DNA of 64,000 nt from Heliomarina sp018223035 (GCA_018223035.1 JAAEZD010000002.1:248001-312000), one strand, 5' to 3'; shown: positions 1-8,339, numbered from the stretch's first letter. The notes: generated by a model from the sequence alone, not told the origin. Translations and numbers: made by a program.

Positions 1-198
1 CGACTGGTCGGCGCCGCCGCACCGACGCCGCAGACCACGGCGACCTCGCAATCGGAAACCGCCGATACCACGCCGCCTGAAACCGCGCCGCAGAAAACCA
101 ACGCCTCTGCTGAGGCCCAACTGGACAGAATTATCGACGAAGAAAGAAAGCACGAAGAGGAAAAGGATCTGCTTAATCACACCGCTCCGTCAGAATAG
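1..198 (+). CDS. C-terminal end of an unidentified protein (partial)
   Basis: An open frame enters from the left edge in frame 1 and stops at the TAG at 196-198. The visible 65 residues are a Pro/Ala/Thr-rich linker followed by a charged Glu/Lys helix (DRIIDEERKHEEEKD). This looks like a disordered tail of a larger protein, and the family cannot be named from it. It lies 64 bp upstream of tRNA-Gln and belongs to the chromosome outside the island. Confidence 0.55.
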   Translation, partial: RLVGAAAPTPQTTATSQSETADTTPPETAPQKTNASAEAQLDRIIDEERKHEEEKDLLNHTAPSE

Positions 199-262
199 GT
201 CATTTTTTGCCATTTCAGGCCTTGCACCGCGCTGCCGCTTTGCTTAATTAGCCGCTCACTGT

Positions 263-337
263 TGGGGTGTAGCCAAGCGGTAAGGCAGCGGTTTTTGGTA
301 CCGTGTACCGTAGGTTCGAATCCTACCACCCCAGCCA
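263..337 (+). tRNA. tRNA-Gln (anticodon TTG), CCA encoded
   Basis: The cloverleaf folds by eye. Acceptor arm TGGGGTG (263-269) pairs with CACCCCA. The anticodon stem GCGGT/ACCGT encloses the loop TTTTGGT with anticodon TTG, and the T-arm contains GGTTCGAATCC. The discriminator G is followed by CCA at 335-337. Its 3' end is the integration target of the island: the last 20 nt are repeated at 57899-57918, and the integrase gene lies immediately downstream. Because the duplicated segment is the tRNA 3' end, integration leaves a complete tRNA at this junction. Confidence 0.95.
318..337 (+). repeat. attL: 20-bp direct repeat at tRNA-Gln 3' end
   Basis: GAATCCTACCACCCCAGCCA at 318-337 is identical to 57899-57918. 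Sequence before and after the two copies differs (TTC versus CATA before, TGATG versus GTACT after), so 20 bp is the exact match. A direct repeat of a tRNA 3' end, with an integrase gene next to one copy, is the usual signature of tyrosine-recombinase integration. Confidence 0.88.
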
Positions 338-361
338 TGATGCAGAAAAAACATCGGAAAA

Positions 362-380
362 CCAAAGGCTTGGCCTTTGG
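362..380 (+). terminator. Hairpin downstream of tRNA-Gln
   Basis: CCAAAGGC (362-369) and GCCTTTGG (373-380) form a perfect 8-bp stem with a 3-nt loop, 25 bp after the tRNA. No T-run follows, so it is only a candidate terminator. It lies just inside the island and could instead be part of the integrase recognition region. Confidence 0.35.
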
Positions 381-609
381 CGCCACGCGCGCATCGCAGC
401 GTGTTTCTCACCCTTTCCGGAACCTCCAAATTGGCCGCCCCACAGCGTCCGAGCCACCTACGACTCGAGCCGGCAGGACGTGTTGCACCGAAGCCATACT
501 CACGCGTCCGGCATTTCCGCGCGTTTTCGGTCGAACTGATTTCCTGCTCGCTGCGGGGACGTTCGGCATCGGGCCGATCCCTCCGTCCGCGGCGACGGAG
601 TAGTGATCC

Positions 610-2562
610 ATGCCCTTCGATCTTTCTGCAGTCCTCGACGAAACCGCGATTCCCCGTCTGCTCAAGGAGATACTGCGTGCCGAGCTCGTCCGCATCGTCG
701 CCGAGAGTCAGGATCCTCTGCTCGACGCCGAGGCGCGCTTGACCGAGCTCAACAAGGAATGCGACGCCCTTCTCAAGGACGCTCAGAGCAAGTCCTTCGC
801 CGCCTGCGAATACGCGATTCTCTCGGCTTGCGATCGCCTGGATTTCCCGCGCCCCAGTGTTATTCCGTTCCCGCTCGGCCGCGGCGTCACAGTGCTCCTG
901 AAATCGCTCAAGGCGGTGGAACGCGATGTCATCGAGACCTTTGCGGACCCGCTCATCCTGGCGGAGCCGCTTCTCGCTCGGCACGGGCTCACTGTCACGG
1001 ATGGCAGGATTCCCGATCTCTTGCGGATCTCCGACGCGCTCGAGGCTGCGCTCCCCGGCAAGAGTTCCGAGATGGTCCGCAAACTGACAACGACGGCCCG
1101 CATTGTCATGGAGTTCGAGGGGGATCTTCCTCTCGATCGCCTCCCGGATCACATCGACGGGATCCTCACCCGGATCTCGCGCCTCCCCAAACACCACGGA
1201 AGGTCGCATGGCATGAATCCGAACAACCGCGTGCCTAACATCAAGAAGAAGCTGGAGGAGATCGCAGATGCCGATGCACACGACCAAGCCCAGTATGCCG
1301 CCCTAACGGCCCGCAACGATCTGAGTGTCGGACAGAAACGCGCAGAACTGGCGGGGCGTTTGACGCCACGCGTCACGCTCACAAATCTCGAACGCCACCT
1401 CGACCGGCTTCATGATCTTCTCAGGTCCGCAGCCAGCAGGAAGAACTATCAGGGGCCGACAAAGCTGAAGACGTACCCGCAGCTCGCCCTTCTCATGAAG
1501 GACGACTTCAAGGAGCGGCGCCGGGAGAACCCGCTCTATCTCCGCGTCACCCTTCCGAAGTTGCGCCTGCGCTGGTCCAACGAGCGCCTCGTTCGCCTGC
1601 TCTCGTCGCCCGTCTATCGTGGCTGTTGGAGCGACAAGCGCCGGTCGAAACCCGGTCGGATGGTCTTTCGCGACGCGATCTACTGGGTTCCGCTCATCCT
1701 GCTGACGATGGGCACGCGGGTGAAGGAAGTGCTGCATCTGACCCGGCGCGACCTACTTCGCCGCGACGGCGTGCATTGCCTGCGCCTGTGCTGGAGCGCG
1801 GAACAGGAGGGCAAGACCCCTTCTGCGCAACGTATCGTGCCAATTCCGCAGGTTCTGCTGGATCTCGGCCTTGTCGACTGGATCCGGTCGATCGAAGGCG
1901 GGCCGAGCGCGCTGCTCTTCCCCGAGATCGTGTCCGCGAATGCGGATTGCCCGGAGGACATCTTCACCAAGAGGTTCCACACGGTCCGTCGCGGCCTCCG
2001 CATCCTGCACCAGAACGAGGATCTCTATGCCCTGAGGAAAACCCTTTCATCCGCCCTCTGGCGTGGTGGCGTTTCGATTTCCGACCGGCAAATGATCATC
2101 GGGCACGCCAGCGACACCACGATCGGCGCGCACTACACCGATGCTGACATGAAGTCGCTGAAGGAACTCCTCGACAGGGCCGATCATGCGATCGTGGTGA
2201 CGAAAAATACGGCTCACCGCCACCCGACAATCGCGGGCTGCAATCTCGTCAGCGGCACGATGGCATCGGTGGAAGTCCGCCTCGACGACAAGGGCGATCT
2301 CGGCGCGTTTCGAGTCGTCTCCGACGACACAGGCGCACAGGTGCTCGCCATCGCGCTGGTGCGCAATGAAATGCCGAAAAATCCGCGCTGGAAAAACCTC
2401 CAGGTCGTCACCGAAGCTCAAGCTGCGGAGATGGCCGCCGACCTGTGTGGCGAATTCCATCTGAGCCCTCCGGAAGAACAGACAATGCAAATGGCGTGGG
2501 AACACCTGATGGCGCTCGCATCAGACAGTAGTGAAGCCAAGCTCAAGTCCGCCTCGGAATAG
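610..2562 (+). CDS. Large tyrosine-type site-specific integrase
   Basis: 650 residues, larger than a typical phage integrase (about 400), with a long helical N-terminus. The C-terminal third has the tyrosine recombinase pattern: R370 in TMGTRVKEVLHL, a box II where the usual His is Tyr (Y473-x-x-R476), H499 in IIGHAS, and the likely nucleophile Y509 in AHYTD. The ATG at 610 follows ACGGAG by about 10 nt. Its position next to the tRNA-Gln att copy indicates that it integrates and excises this island. The frame is intact and about 100 residues continue past the catalytic Tyr. Confidence 0.85.
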   Translation: MPFDLSAVLDETAIPRLLKEILRAELVRIVAESQDPLLDAEARLTELNKECDALLKDAQSKSFAACEYAILSACDRLDFPRPSVIPFPLGRGVTVLLKSLKAVERDVIETFADPLILAEPLLARHGLTVTDGRIPDLLRISDALEAALPGKSSEMVRKLTTTARIVMEFEGDLPLDRLPDHIDGILTRISRLPKHHGRSHGMNPNNRVPNIKKKLEEIADADAHDQAQYAALTARNDLSVGQKRAELAGRLTPRVTLTNLERHLDRLHDLLRSAASRKNYQGPTKLKTYPQLALLMKDDFKERRRENPLYLRVTLPKLRLRWSNERLVRLLSSPVYRGCWSDKRRSKPGRMVFRDAIYWVPLILLTMGTRVKEVLHLTRRDLLRRDGVHCLRLCWSAEQEGKTPSAQRIVPIPQVLLDLGLVDWIRSIEGGPSALLFPEIVSANADCPEDIFTKRFHTVRRGLRILHQNEDLYALRKTLSSALWRGGVSISDRQMIIGHASDTTIGAHYTDADMKSLKELLDRADHAIVVTKNTAHRHPTIAGCNLVSGTMASVEVRLDDKGDLGAFRVVSDDTGAQVLAIALVRNEMPKNPRWKNLQVVTEAQAAEMAADLCGEFHLSPPEEQTMQMAWEHLMALASDSSEAKLKSASE

Positions 2563-2702
2563 CGGCACGGCAGGAGTTTTAGCCCCTATGTCTCAATCTC
2601 GTCCTGCACCGTGGTAATGCCGGAGGTGCGCCAAGCCAAGAAACAAGCCGATCCGCAGGCCGGCCGCTAACGCGGCCCCTGCATCCAGAGAAGGAACACC
2701 CC

Positions 2703-3314
2703 ATGGCGGCACGCAAAAGCTCCCTGCGGGACCTGGCCGCGAAATCCAGGAAAGACGGGTTGGCAGCTGCCAACACCGGACCGGTGGCAGGCCGGATCGC
2801 CGAGCTCGACCCGGGCTTGGTCCATGCCGGCGGTCTCGCGGATCGTCTCGATGTCAGCCAGGCCGAGATCAAGACCCTGGCCGAGAGCCTGCGCGATGCC
2901 GGGCAGAAGGTGCCGATACTGGTGCGGCCGCATCCTACGAAGCCGGGCGAATACGAGATCGTCGCAGGCCGCCGGCGCCTCGCGGCCTGCCGGCTCGCGG
3001 GGATCAACGTCCGCGCCGAGATCCAGGACCTGGCAGATCCGACCTCCTCTACGTTTGACTTGCGCAACACGATCGGGCCGGACCACCGTGCCTGGAAACG
3101 CGCAAAGTTCCTGCAGCAGTTCCGCCTCTTCTTCCGCTACGACACGGCGTCCAAGACAATCATCTATGGCTGGGTGAACGACGAGAAAACCAAGAGGGAG
3201 TACGGCAGCAAGACCGACTCCTACAGGGTCTTCCAGAAGCGCCTTGCGGCGGGAGATCCCTCGGCCGACTGGGATGACCTGATCAAAAGGGCTGCGCCGG
3301 TAGATCAGAAATGA
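2703..3314 (+). CDS. Chimera: ParB-like N-terminus joined to YhaV toxin C-terminal half
   Basis: Residues 1 to about 110 resemble the N-terminal nuclease-like domain of plasmid RepB/ParB proteins, with the box VAGRRRLAACRLAGI. From about residue 116 the sequence instead matches the C-terminal part of YhaV-family ribonuclease toxins: W-x-RAKF, QFRLFFRYD, IIYGWVNDE, and a YRVFQKRLAAGDPSADW tail. The first half of YhaV and its PrlF-type antitoxin are missing. The frame is open throughout, so this is either a fossil deletion joining two genes or a real fusion. GAGAAGGAACACCCC precedes the ATG. No partner ParA is nearby. Confidence 0.7.
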   Translation: MAARKSSLRDLAAKSRKDGLAAANTGPVAGRIAELDPGLVHAGGLADRLDVSQAEIKTLAESLRDAGQKVPILVRPHPTKPGEYEIVAGRRRLAACRLAGINVRAEIQDLADPTSSTFDLRNTIGPDHRAWKRAKFLQQFRLFFRYDTASKTIIYGWVNDEKTKREYGSKTDSYRVFQKRLAAGDPSADWDDLIKRAAPVDQK

Positions 3315-3351
3315 CGCTCAGTGACCGAGATAAGTCGAGAAGGAGGGCCGC

Positions 3352-3774
3352 GTGACATCCCCGATCGATCAACCTCCCGAAGTTCTGGCGGCGATGCAAC
3401 GGACCCGCGAAGCCGCGCAGCAGCTCGAAGTTGATGCGCGTGCCGTTGTGTGCTGGCTCGACGCGGAATTCCCCGGCCTCGTCGTCAGCATGGAGGTGCA
3501 GCGCCACTACTCCTGCGAAGACCACGAAGTCGCACATGTCGAACCGCGAGTGACGGAGCGCCCGCGGCGACATGAAGTTCGGGATGCCGCCGAGAAGGCC
3601 CTCACGGCACTGGGATGGTCTCTGCAGCCGGAGGGGCGCGATGTCCGCTCAGCTTTCTACCGCCCCCTGAGATCTGCGCATGCTCGGCTGGCGGCCATTG
3701 ATCGCGTTCAGCGCGCTATGTCGGCCGAAGGCATTGTCGCGCCTCATTGGTCTGTCACGAACAGCGAGGACTGA
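3352..3774 (+). CDS. Hypothetical protein
   Basis: 140 residues from a GTG start directly preceded by AAGGAGGGCCGC, a strong ribosome site. The protein is charged and mostly helical with no membrane segment or motif I recognise. It lies 37 bp after the ParB/YhaV chimera on the same strand. The codon pattern looks like its neighbours. No function can be assigned. Confidence 0.55.
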   Translation: MTSPIDQPPEVLAAMQRTREAAQQLEVDARAVVCWLDAEFPGLVVSMEVQRHYSCEDHEVAHVEPRVTERPRRHEVRDAAEKALTALGWSLQPEGRDVRSAFYRPLRSAHARLAAIDRVQRAMSAEGIVAPHWSVTNSED

Positions 3775-3842
3775 CAGGCAGCCCATCCCATAGCGGCTGC
3801 CCGCACGTTCCCTAATCGTTCCGGATGGGCTATCTTTTCAGG

Positions 3843-4385
3843 ATGACGAAAGCCAGTATCGAGAAATTCGCCATCCTCGACTTCGAGGCGTCCAGCCTCT
3901 CCCAGGAGAGTTGGCCGATCGAGGTCGGGGTCAGCTGGATTACGAACGGTCACGTGCAGACCTGGTCATCTCTCATCCGCCCGGATCCAGCATGGGATCT
4001 CGGCGACTGGTCCCCGCAGAGCGCCGAGGTTCACGGCATCTCCCTCTCAGACCTCGATAATGTGCCCACTGCCGTAGAAGTGGTGGAATCCTTTCTTGAT
4101 GTCGTGGGGCGCCACACTCTCGTCTCCGATGCCACAGAGTTCGAGGCGCGCTGGCTCTCGCGCTTGCTTCGGACTACCGGTCGAATGAAGACCCCTTCGA
4201 TCGAAGACTTCGACGCTGTCTCGTTCGCTGTGTTCTCGGGCTACGCCTTCGATATGCTCTACGAGACTGTTGAGCGACGCCCTGCCCCGCATCGCGCGGG
4301 CCCAGACACTGCGCGTCTCGCTCGCGGCTGGCTGAGGGCGGCCAAGCATCAGGCATCCCTCCAAGAGGACGGCAAGACCGCATGA
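3843..4385 (+). CDS. DEDDh-type 3'-5' exonuclease (DnaQ/RNase T-like)
   Basis: The N-terminus carries ILDFEASSL, matching exonuclease motif I (DxE). SAEVHGIS follows as in DnaQ-like folds, then VSDATEFEARWL (motif II), and PHRAGPDTARLARGW near the end supplies the His and final Asp of motif III. These are the four acidic metal ligands of the DEDD superfamily plus the catalytic His. At 180 residues it is the size of a stand-alone domain. The substrate (DNA or RNA) cannot be told. An in-frame ATG at 3825 is an alternative start. The stop overlaps the next ATG by 4 bp. Confidence 0.75.
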   Translation: MTKASIEKFAILDFEASSLSQESWPIEVGVSWITNGHVQTWSSLIRPDPAWDLGDWSPQSAEVHGISLSDLDNVPTAVEVVESFLDVVGRHTLVSDATEFEARWLSRLLRTTGRMKTPSIEDFDAVSFAVFSGYAFDMLYETVERRPAPHRAGPDTARLARGWLRAAKHQASLQEDGKTA

Positions 4386-4588
4386 CCGAGATATTCACCG
4401 TTGAGATCATCATTGCGACCGCGATCATCGGCAACAGCGCCCTGGTAACCATCATGGGATTTCTCATGATGCGCGAACCGAAGGACAACCGGCTCAAGGT
4501 TGATCTCGATGCCTTCATTCGCAACGCCCCCTATCACCGCCTGCGCGAGATCGGGATCGTTGTTGAGGAGCCTGACCAGAAGCCTTAG
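4382..4588 (+). CDS. Small single-pass membrane protein
   Basis: 68 residues with one hydrophobic segment (about residues 7-30), then a charged tail with VDLDAFIRNAPYHRLREIG. ATGA overlap with the exonuclease gene suggests translational coupling. The tail motif recurs in another small membrane protein at 43452-43619 (VDLNAFVRDAPCH), so the two are distant relatives in the same island. The function is unknown. Confidence 0.6.
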   Translation: MTEIFTVEIIIATAIIGNSALVTIMGFLMMREPKDNRLKVDLDAFIRNAPYHRLREIGIVVEEPDQKP

Positions 4589-4650
4589 GCGACAGGCGAG
4601 CCAATCTTTTTTTGCCAGAGAACGAAAAAAGGGGTTGAAAATGGTTCGAT

Positions 4651-5034
4651 ATGCCGCTCGACCACCTGTTCGGCGTGCAGGGTCTGACCGACGCTCCTCG
4701 TAGCCTCGGGTGGCAACGCTCGGAAATCGTCTCGGCATTCAACGACCGGCATGGCGCGTTTTTCTCGAGGGAGGACTTCCTTCGCCCGGAGCAGGTGAAC
4801 CGCGAGATCCTCGAGGACGACGACCTACGCGAGATGATCCTCAACAATCCCGAGGACGTGGTGCGACCCGAGCTCGCAAACCTGTTCATGGGCGCCATGA
4901 TCCGGATGTTCCAGCGCGACACGGAAATGAAGAGCGCCGTCATGACCGACGACGAAGCACTCGAGATGGCCATCTGCCACTTCTTCAGAACAGCTCGCCG
5001 TCAGGTCTTTAAGGAGGCACAGGAGCAATCTTGA
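4651..5034 (+). CDS. Hypothetical acidic protein
   Basis: 127 residues, rich in acidic residues and predicted mostly helical, with no recognised motif. The start is not certain: the ATG at 4651 has GGGG about 18 nt upstream, and an ATG at 4641 in another frame competes. It lies 62 bp downstream of the small membrane protein on the same strand. Confidence 0.5.
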   Translation: MPLDHLFGVQGLTDAPRSLGWQRSEIVSAFNDRHGAFFSREDFLRPEQVNREILEDDDLREMILNNPEDVVRPELANLFMGAMIRMFQRDTEMKSAVMTDDEALEMAICHFFRTARRQVFKEAQEQS

Positions 5035-5040
5035 CACCTG

Positions 5041-5196
5041 CGCTCGGTGGAGGATGCCAATATCATCGGGGCATCGGGTGAAAAGATCGGCGAGGTGGTG
5101 GAAATCCTCATTGATGAAGCGAGCAAAACGGCGGCGGCGGTCATCGATGTCCAGCAACAAGGGGCAACTCGAAAGTCCCCCACCTGGAACGACTGA
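5041..5196 (+). pseudogene. PRC-barrel domain fragment
   Basis: This frame reads SVEDANIIGASGEKIGEVVE and then ILIDEASKTAAAVIDV, the start of a PRC-barrel repeat (NxxGEKIGEVxxLxxD). It lacks a start codon and ends early at 5194-5196 after unrelated residues. It is one of three gene fragments packed between 5041 and 5931. Confidence 0.5.
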
Positions 5197-5236
5197 AGGA
5201 CCAACTGACAGATTGGCAGCTGCCAACCTGCCTATG

Positions 5237-5447
5237 TCACTTCAGATTGGGGACGCTTCCCTCTACCCGGTGCGCATCCTGGCTCGCCATATGCAGCGAG
5301 CAGGCGATCCGTTCCGCCCGCTCGATCACATGCGCGGCACCCGCCGGCTTGCAAACCTCATCTGCCGTCTCGCGAAAAAGCTTGAGCCAGCGATCGAAGT
5401 GCGCCCACGTCACGGGCAAGCCCACATGTTTGGGGACCGGGGCACCG
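5237..5447 (-). pseudogene. Group III truncated haemoglobin, C-terminal fragment
   Basis: The minus strand encodes GAPVPKHVGLPVTW, then FDRWLKLFRETADEVCKPAG and AAHVIERAERIACSL. This closely matches residues 80-140 of the intact haemoglobin at 21485-21934. The N-terminal half with the haem-contact helices is missing, and the fragment abuts a broken DUF305 gene. It is a remnant of a second globin copy. Confidence 0.7.
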
Positions 5448-5931
5448 ATCGGACTGACCGGGGCGCTGGTGATCTTTGCGACGGTCTATTGGGGTCTGCA
5501 TGCGGCCTTGTACGGCACCAACACCCGGACGATGGCCGAGATATTGGCTGAGGGCGAGATGGCGACACACTATTCGCCGGAGCATCCGCACGGGCCGCAG
5601 CCGATGGAGACCCGGCGCGACGGCGATGAACTCCCGCCGATCACAGCGGCTCAGCTTGGCGACACCTCCGTCGCCGACGCCTATGCACAGTCGATGATGG
5701 GGATGCATGGACGAGATGATGGCTGGCCTCCGGCACGAGGATCCCGATGTGGCCTTTGGGCTCGGGCTGACCCTGCACCGCGCCATTGACATGGCTCGCA
5801 TCCAACTCGTCGCCGGCTCCGACCCCGAAAACATGGAGCTGGCACGGCACATCATCGCCGAGCAACAGCAGGAGATCGACGCAATGCGCTCCTGGCTCAA
5901 GGCGCGCGGAATCGAGATGCCTGATAGCTGA
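5447..5931 (+). pseudogene. DUF305-family membrane protein, truncated and frameshifted
   Basis: The first part reads ALVIFATVYWGLHAALYG (membrane segment) and TMAEILAEGEMATHYSPEHP. Near 5705 the frame changes by one base and continues as MDEMMAGLRHEDPDVAFG and ELARHIIAEQQQEIDAM, the DUF305 ending (paired His/Met helices, often linked to metal or copper stress). The 5' end is missing because it joins the globin fragment. The second half (5707-5931) has its own ATG but is probably not functional alone. Confidence 0.6.
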
Positions 5932-5973
5932 TCCGCTCTCTCCCGTGCCGTATCCTCATGAGGCCCGGAACCA

Positions 5974-6510
5974 TCATTCGACAGGCGGGTAGATGACGGC
6001 GCCATCTTCGCGGAGACGAGCTCCCTCGGACGGCCGGGCCGTATCGATGCGGCCTGGCGCCATCAGGTGCCGCACCTCGTGGCCATGGAGCAGTAGCCAG
6101 TCGGTGATGATCCTGCGATGACATCGCCACCAGACGGCTTCCGAACACATCATCGCGACGGATTGGCTCTGACCGAGATCGAGCAACTCGGCGAAGGCGA
6201 TCCGGAAGTCTGAGCCGAGGGCGTAGTCCGCGTAGTTATGAAAGCTCCGCACCCTCCAGAAAGCGTTCAGATCGTTAGCGACATCCGGCTGTTTCGGGCG
6301 TCGCCCGCCAAGCGCCAGCATGTGTCGATAGCCGATCTGATTATCGGCCAGGCTTTGCGGAAACGTGTCGTCGTTGAAGTCGGGATTGCTGCGTGATTTC
6401 GGGAATGAGCGCACATCGATCAAAAGTCGGACCCCGGCCTCGCGCAGCATGTCGATGACCGTCTGCGGCGACCGGTTGGAATGTCCGATGGTCGCGAAAC
6501 CGCCGCTCAC
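5974..6510 (-). CDS. DUF488 family protein
   Basis: 178 residues beginning GGFATIGHSNRSPQTVIDML, with LLIDVRSFPKSRSNPDF and, in the C-terminal half, MMCSEAVWWRCHRRIITDWL. These are the hallmark blocks of DUF488 proteins (GHS near the start, DVR, C-E-x-x-xx-CHR). The biochemical role is not established. The ATG overlaps the stop of the DUF2945 gene by 4 bp, so the two are coupled. A C-terminal remnant of a close relative is at 34518-34671, and a YeaO-type member is at 21942. Confidence 0.85.
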   Translation of the reverse strand: MSGGFATIGHSNRSPQTVIDMLREAGVRLLIDVRSFPKSRSNPDFNDDTFPQSLADNQIGYRHMLALGGRRPKQPDVANDLNAFWRVRSFHNYADYALGSDFRIAFAELLDLGQSQSVAMMCSEAVWWRCHRRIITDWLLLHGHEVRHLMAPGRIDTARPSEGARLREDGAVIYPPVE

Positions 6511-6719
6511 GAGTCGAGCTTGGTCAGCGCGTCCTCCTTGTGCGCCGCGATATGATCGGTCTTGTCGCTCTCGATCTGGTATTGCGGCTCTTCCTTCGAC
6601 GCGCGGCGGCGATGGCCCTTATAGTCGAAATCCGCCTCGTGGACCTTCAGTATGTAGCCGCTCACGCGGCCCGCCTCTGAGTTCCAGCTTACATGATCGC
6701 CTGTAGAGAACTTCGCCAT
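6507..6719 (-). CDS. DUF2945 (TUDOR-like) small protein
   Basis: 70 residues: MAKFSTGDHVSWNSEAGRVS, HEADFDYKGHRRRAS and QIESDKTDHIAAHKEDAL match the DUF2945 family, a small beta-barrel fold common in proteobacteria. A longer frame to 6836 exists, but the family starts at MAKF, which is the chosen start. It is the first gene of a two-gene unit with DUF488. The role is unknown. Confidence 0.85.
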   Translation of the reverse strand: MAKFSTGDHVSWNSEAGRVSGYILKVHEADFDYKGHRRRASKEEPQYQIESDKTDHIAAHKEDALTKLDS

Positions 6720-6789
6720 CCGTGCACCTCCATAACCTACTGAACAGCTGTGTATCTGGAACCGTTCCAGATCGGGTCTGGTTTCCAAG

Positions 6790-6817
6790 ATTGACAGCCT
6801 GCCCCCAATGGCTAAGC
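6790..6817 (+). promoter_or_regulatory. Promoter for the rnk-like gene at 6974
   Basis: TTGACA (6790-6795), 16 bp, TAAGCT (6812-6817). The same TTGAC[A/T] box sits at a similar distance upstream of three other rnk-like genes in this window (minus strand near 20237, 21058 and 33411). This places transcription start near 6825 and gives a leader of about 150 nt. Confidence 0.55.
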
Positions 6818-6847
6818 TCTCCTCATGGTTACGCACGAGAACCTTTT

Positions 6848-6926
6848 CCGGTTTCTGCTTCTGAACCGCCCGGGTCCCCGGGCGGTCTGCGCATAGCTGC
6901 GTCTTCGACCACCCGGGGCTTTCTCA
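6848..6926 (+). promoter_or_regulatory. Conserved leader element, copy 1
   Basis: Block CCGGTTTCTGCTTCTGAACC is followed by a perfect hairpin (ACCGCCCGGG paired with CCCGGGCGGT, 6865-6887 region), a small GC stem, and CCACCCGGGGCTTTCTC. Related blocks lie upstream of the genes at 20033, 20877 and 33222 (minus strand) and 33852 (plus strand). It lies between the promoter and the start codon, so it would be transcribed as an untranslated leader. Function is unknown. Confidence 0.6.
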
Positions 6927-6973
6927 CATCCTTGAACTGAGAACGCGGGCTTCGCCGCCCCGGGAGACACATC

Positions 6974-7441
6974 ATGACCATCACCAGGATCAGCCATCTG
7001 CCTGCGGGCAGTGACTTTCGATCGCTCTTCGAACGCTCCGCTGTCGGAAGCGGCTTTCTTCTTACCGTCGACGACCGGCTCGGCATCGAGCACCTGCTTC
7101 GCTATCGCGGAACCAAGAATTCGCCCAATCCCGCTTTGTTAAACGGGCTGCTGCGACACAAGCTGCGGATCTCGCGCGGAACTCCCAAGCCGGCCTCGAC
7201 TGATCTTGTCGTGGCCGGATGCCATGTCACCTACATGATCAGTGGTGAGGGCGCTCGCAGCGGCGTGCTCTCCATGAACCCCACGCCGGTGCCGGGACAT
7301 ATTCTCGTTGCTTCATTGCTTGGGGCGACCCTGATCGGGATGCGAAAGCTGCAGAAGGTTCCGCTCCTGCGGGACAACGGTCAGATCGAGACTGTCGTCG
7401 TGCTGGATGTGAGCCCGTCTCCGGACCACGACGCGGCCTGA
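6974..7441 (+). CDS. Rnk/GreA-GreB C-terminal-like regulator, copy 1
   Basis: 155 residues. The second half (about 75-145) resembles the FKBP-like C-terminal domain shared by GreA/GreB and Rnk: DLVVAGCHVTYMI, SGVLSMNPTPVPGHILVASL, LGATLIGMRKLQKVPLL. The N-terminal part lacks the Gre coiled coil, as in Rnk-type proteins that bind RNA polymerase. The start is preceded by CGGGAGACACATC. This family is repeated at 19536, 20425 and 32764, and a more divergent member is at 7525. Confidence 0.75.
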   Translation: MTITRISHLPAGSDFRSLFERSAVGSGFLLTVDDRLGIEHLLRYRGTKNSPNPALLNGLLRHKLRISRGTPKPASTDLVVAGCHVTYMISGEGARSGVLSMNPTPVPGHILVASLLGATLIGMRKLQKVPLLRDNGQIETVVVLDVSPSPDHDAA

Positions 7442-7524
7442 TGCTCTGATCCGTCTCTGGCGGGTCAGAACAGTCGGCTACCCACAATGCATCCACGCCA
7501 CCAGAGGGCGGAAAGGACAATTCG

Positions 7525-7968
7525 ATGAATGCACAACGCTCCACCTCACGCGGCACCGGCCGGCGGCCCAGGGTCGTCATCGATGCCGAAAGTCTGGACA
7601 GGCTCGAAGCGCTCGCGGAAGGCGCGATCCAGCGAAACCCTGACCTCGCCGACCGGCTGCTCGGCGAGATCGGCCGGGCCCGCATCGTACCGGCGGCGAA
7701 ACTTCCGCCGAACATAGTGGCGATCGGCCGCGCGGTCACCTATCGCGATGAGTCGACCGGCCAGGAGAAGACGGTAACGCCCGTCTATCCCGAGGACGCC
7801 GACATCGCACGCGGTCGGATCTCGATCCTGACACCGATCGGGGTTGCCCTGATCGGACTGGCAGAGGGCGCATCGCTCCACTGGGACACCAGGGACGGAG
7901 AGCGGCGGGTTCTGACCGTGCTCCAGGTTGCCATCCAGGATGCCGCTGAAGGGGTGGAGGCCGGATGA
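7525..7968 (+). CDS. rnk: Rnk-like nucleoside diphosphate kinase regulator
   Basis: 147 residues with the Rnk arrangement: a short helical N-terminus (VIDAESLDRLEALAEGAIQ), then the GreA/GreB-C-like domain: NIVAIGRAVTYRDE, VTPVYPEDADIARGRISIL, TPIGVALIGLAEGASLHW. This copy is closer to canonical Rnk than the other four in the window. AGGGCGGAAAGGACAATTCG precedes the ATG. It lies 83 bp after the gene at 6974, likely co-transcribed, and has no separate leader element. Confidence 0.8.
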   Translation: MNAQRSTSRGTGRRPRVVIDAESLDRLEALAEGAIQRNPDLADRLLGEIGRARIVPAAKLPPNIVAIGRAVTYRDESTGQEKTVTPVYPEDADIARGRISILTPIGVALIGLAEGASLHWDTRDGERRVLTVLQVAIQDAAEGVEAG

Positions 7969-8110
7969 TCCGCTGTTCCCGGAGTCTTGCCGAGGCCCAT
8001 GACCTACCCGGAAGGAGCCGTTCGATGCGCTGATAAAGCCAGGACGCTCCTTCCGGGATATCGGCAGTCGCCGCTTCGGCGTCCTTCCCTTCCCGTTGAA
8101 AGAGGGTCTC

Positions 8111-8338
8111 ATGAACCGTCACCTTCCGCTTGCTTGCCCGTCCTGCAAGGAAACTCTTCCGCGCGCCGCCGCGCATCGCTGCCCCATCTGTCGGCACGTC
8201 ATCACCGGTGCGACCCCGATAATCCGAATCTCCTGTCGCCGCTGCGGTTCGACCGTCGAGCAGCGCTCTGGCGCCGCGGCGATCTGCTTGCGATGCCGGT
8301 CTCTTCGCCCATCCCGGCGCCCATACCAGGGCTGTTGA
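8111..8338 (+). CDS. Small zinc-ribbon protein
   Basis: 75 residues with four CxxC pairs: CPSCKE, CPICRH, CRRCGS and CLRCRS. This is consistent with two tandem zinc ribbons. AAGAGGGTCTC precedes the chosen ATG; an in-frame ATG at 8096 is less well placed. The stop lies one base before the MscS start, so they are probably co-expressed. It is probably a nucleic-acid or protein binding ribbon; no specific function is visible. Confidence 0.6.
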   Translation: MNRHLPLACPSCKETLPRAAAHRCPICRHVITGATPIIRISCRRCGSTVEQRSGAAAICLRCRSLRPSRRPYQGC

Positions 8339-8339
8339 C

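Noticed and set aside
1..198. Possible SecG tail
   Set aside because: The visible part is only a disordered linker and helix; nothing specific supports the name.
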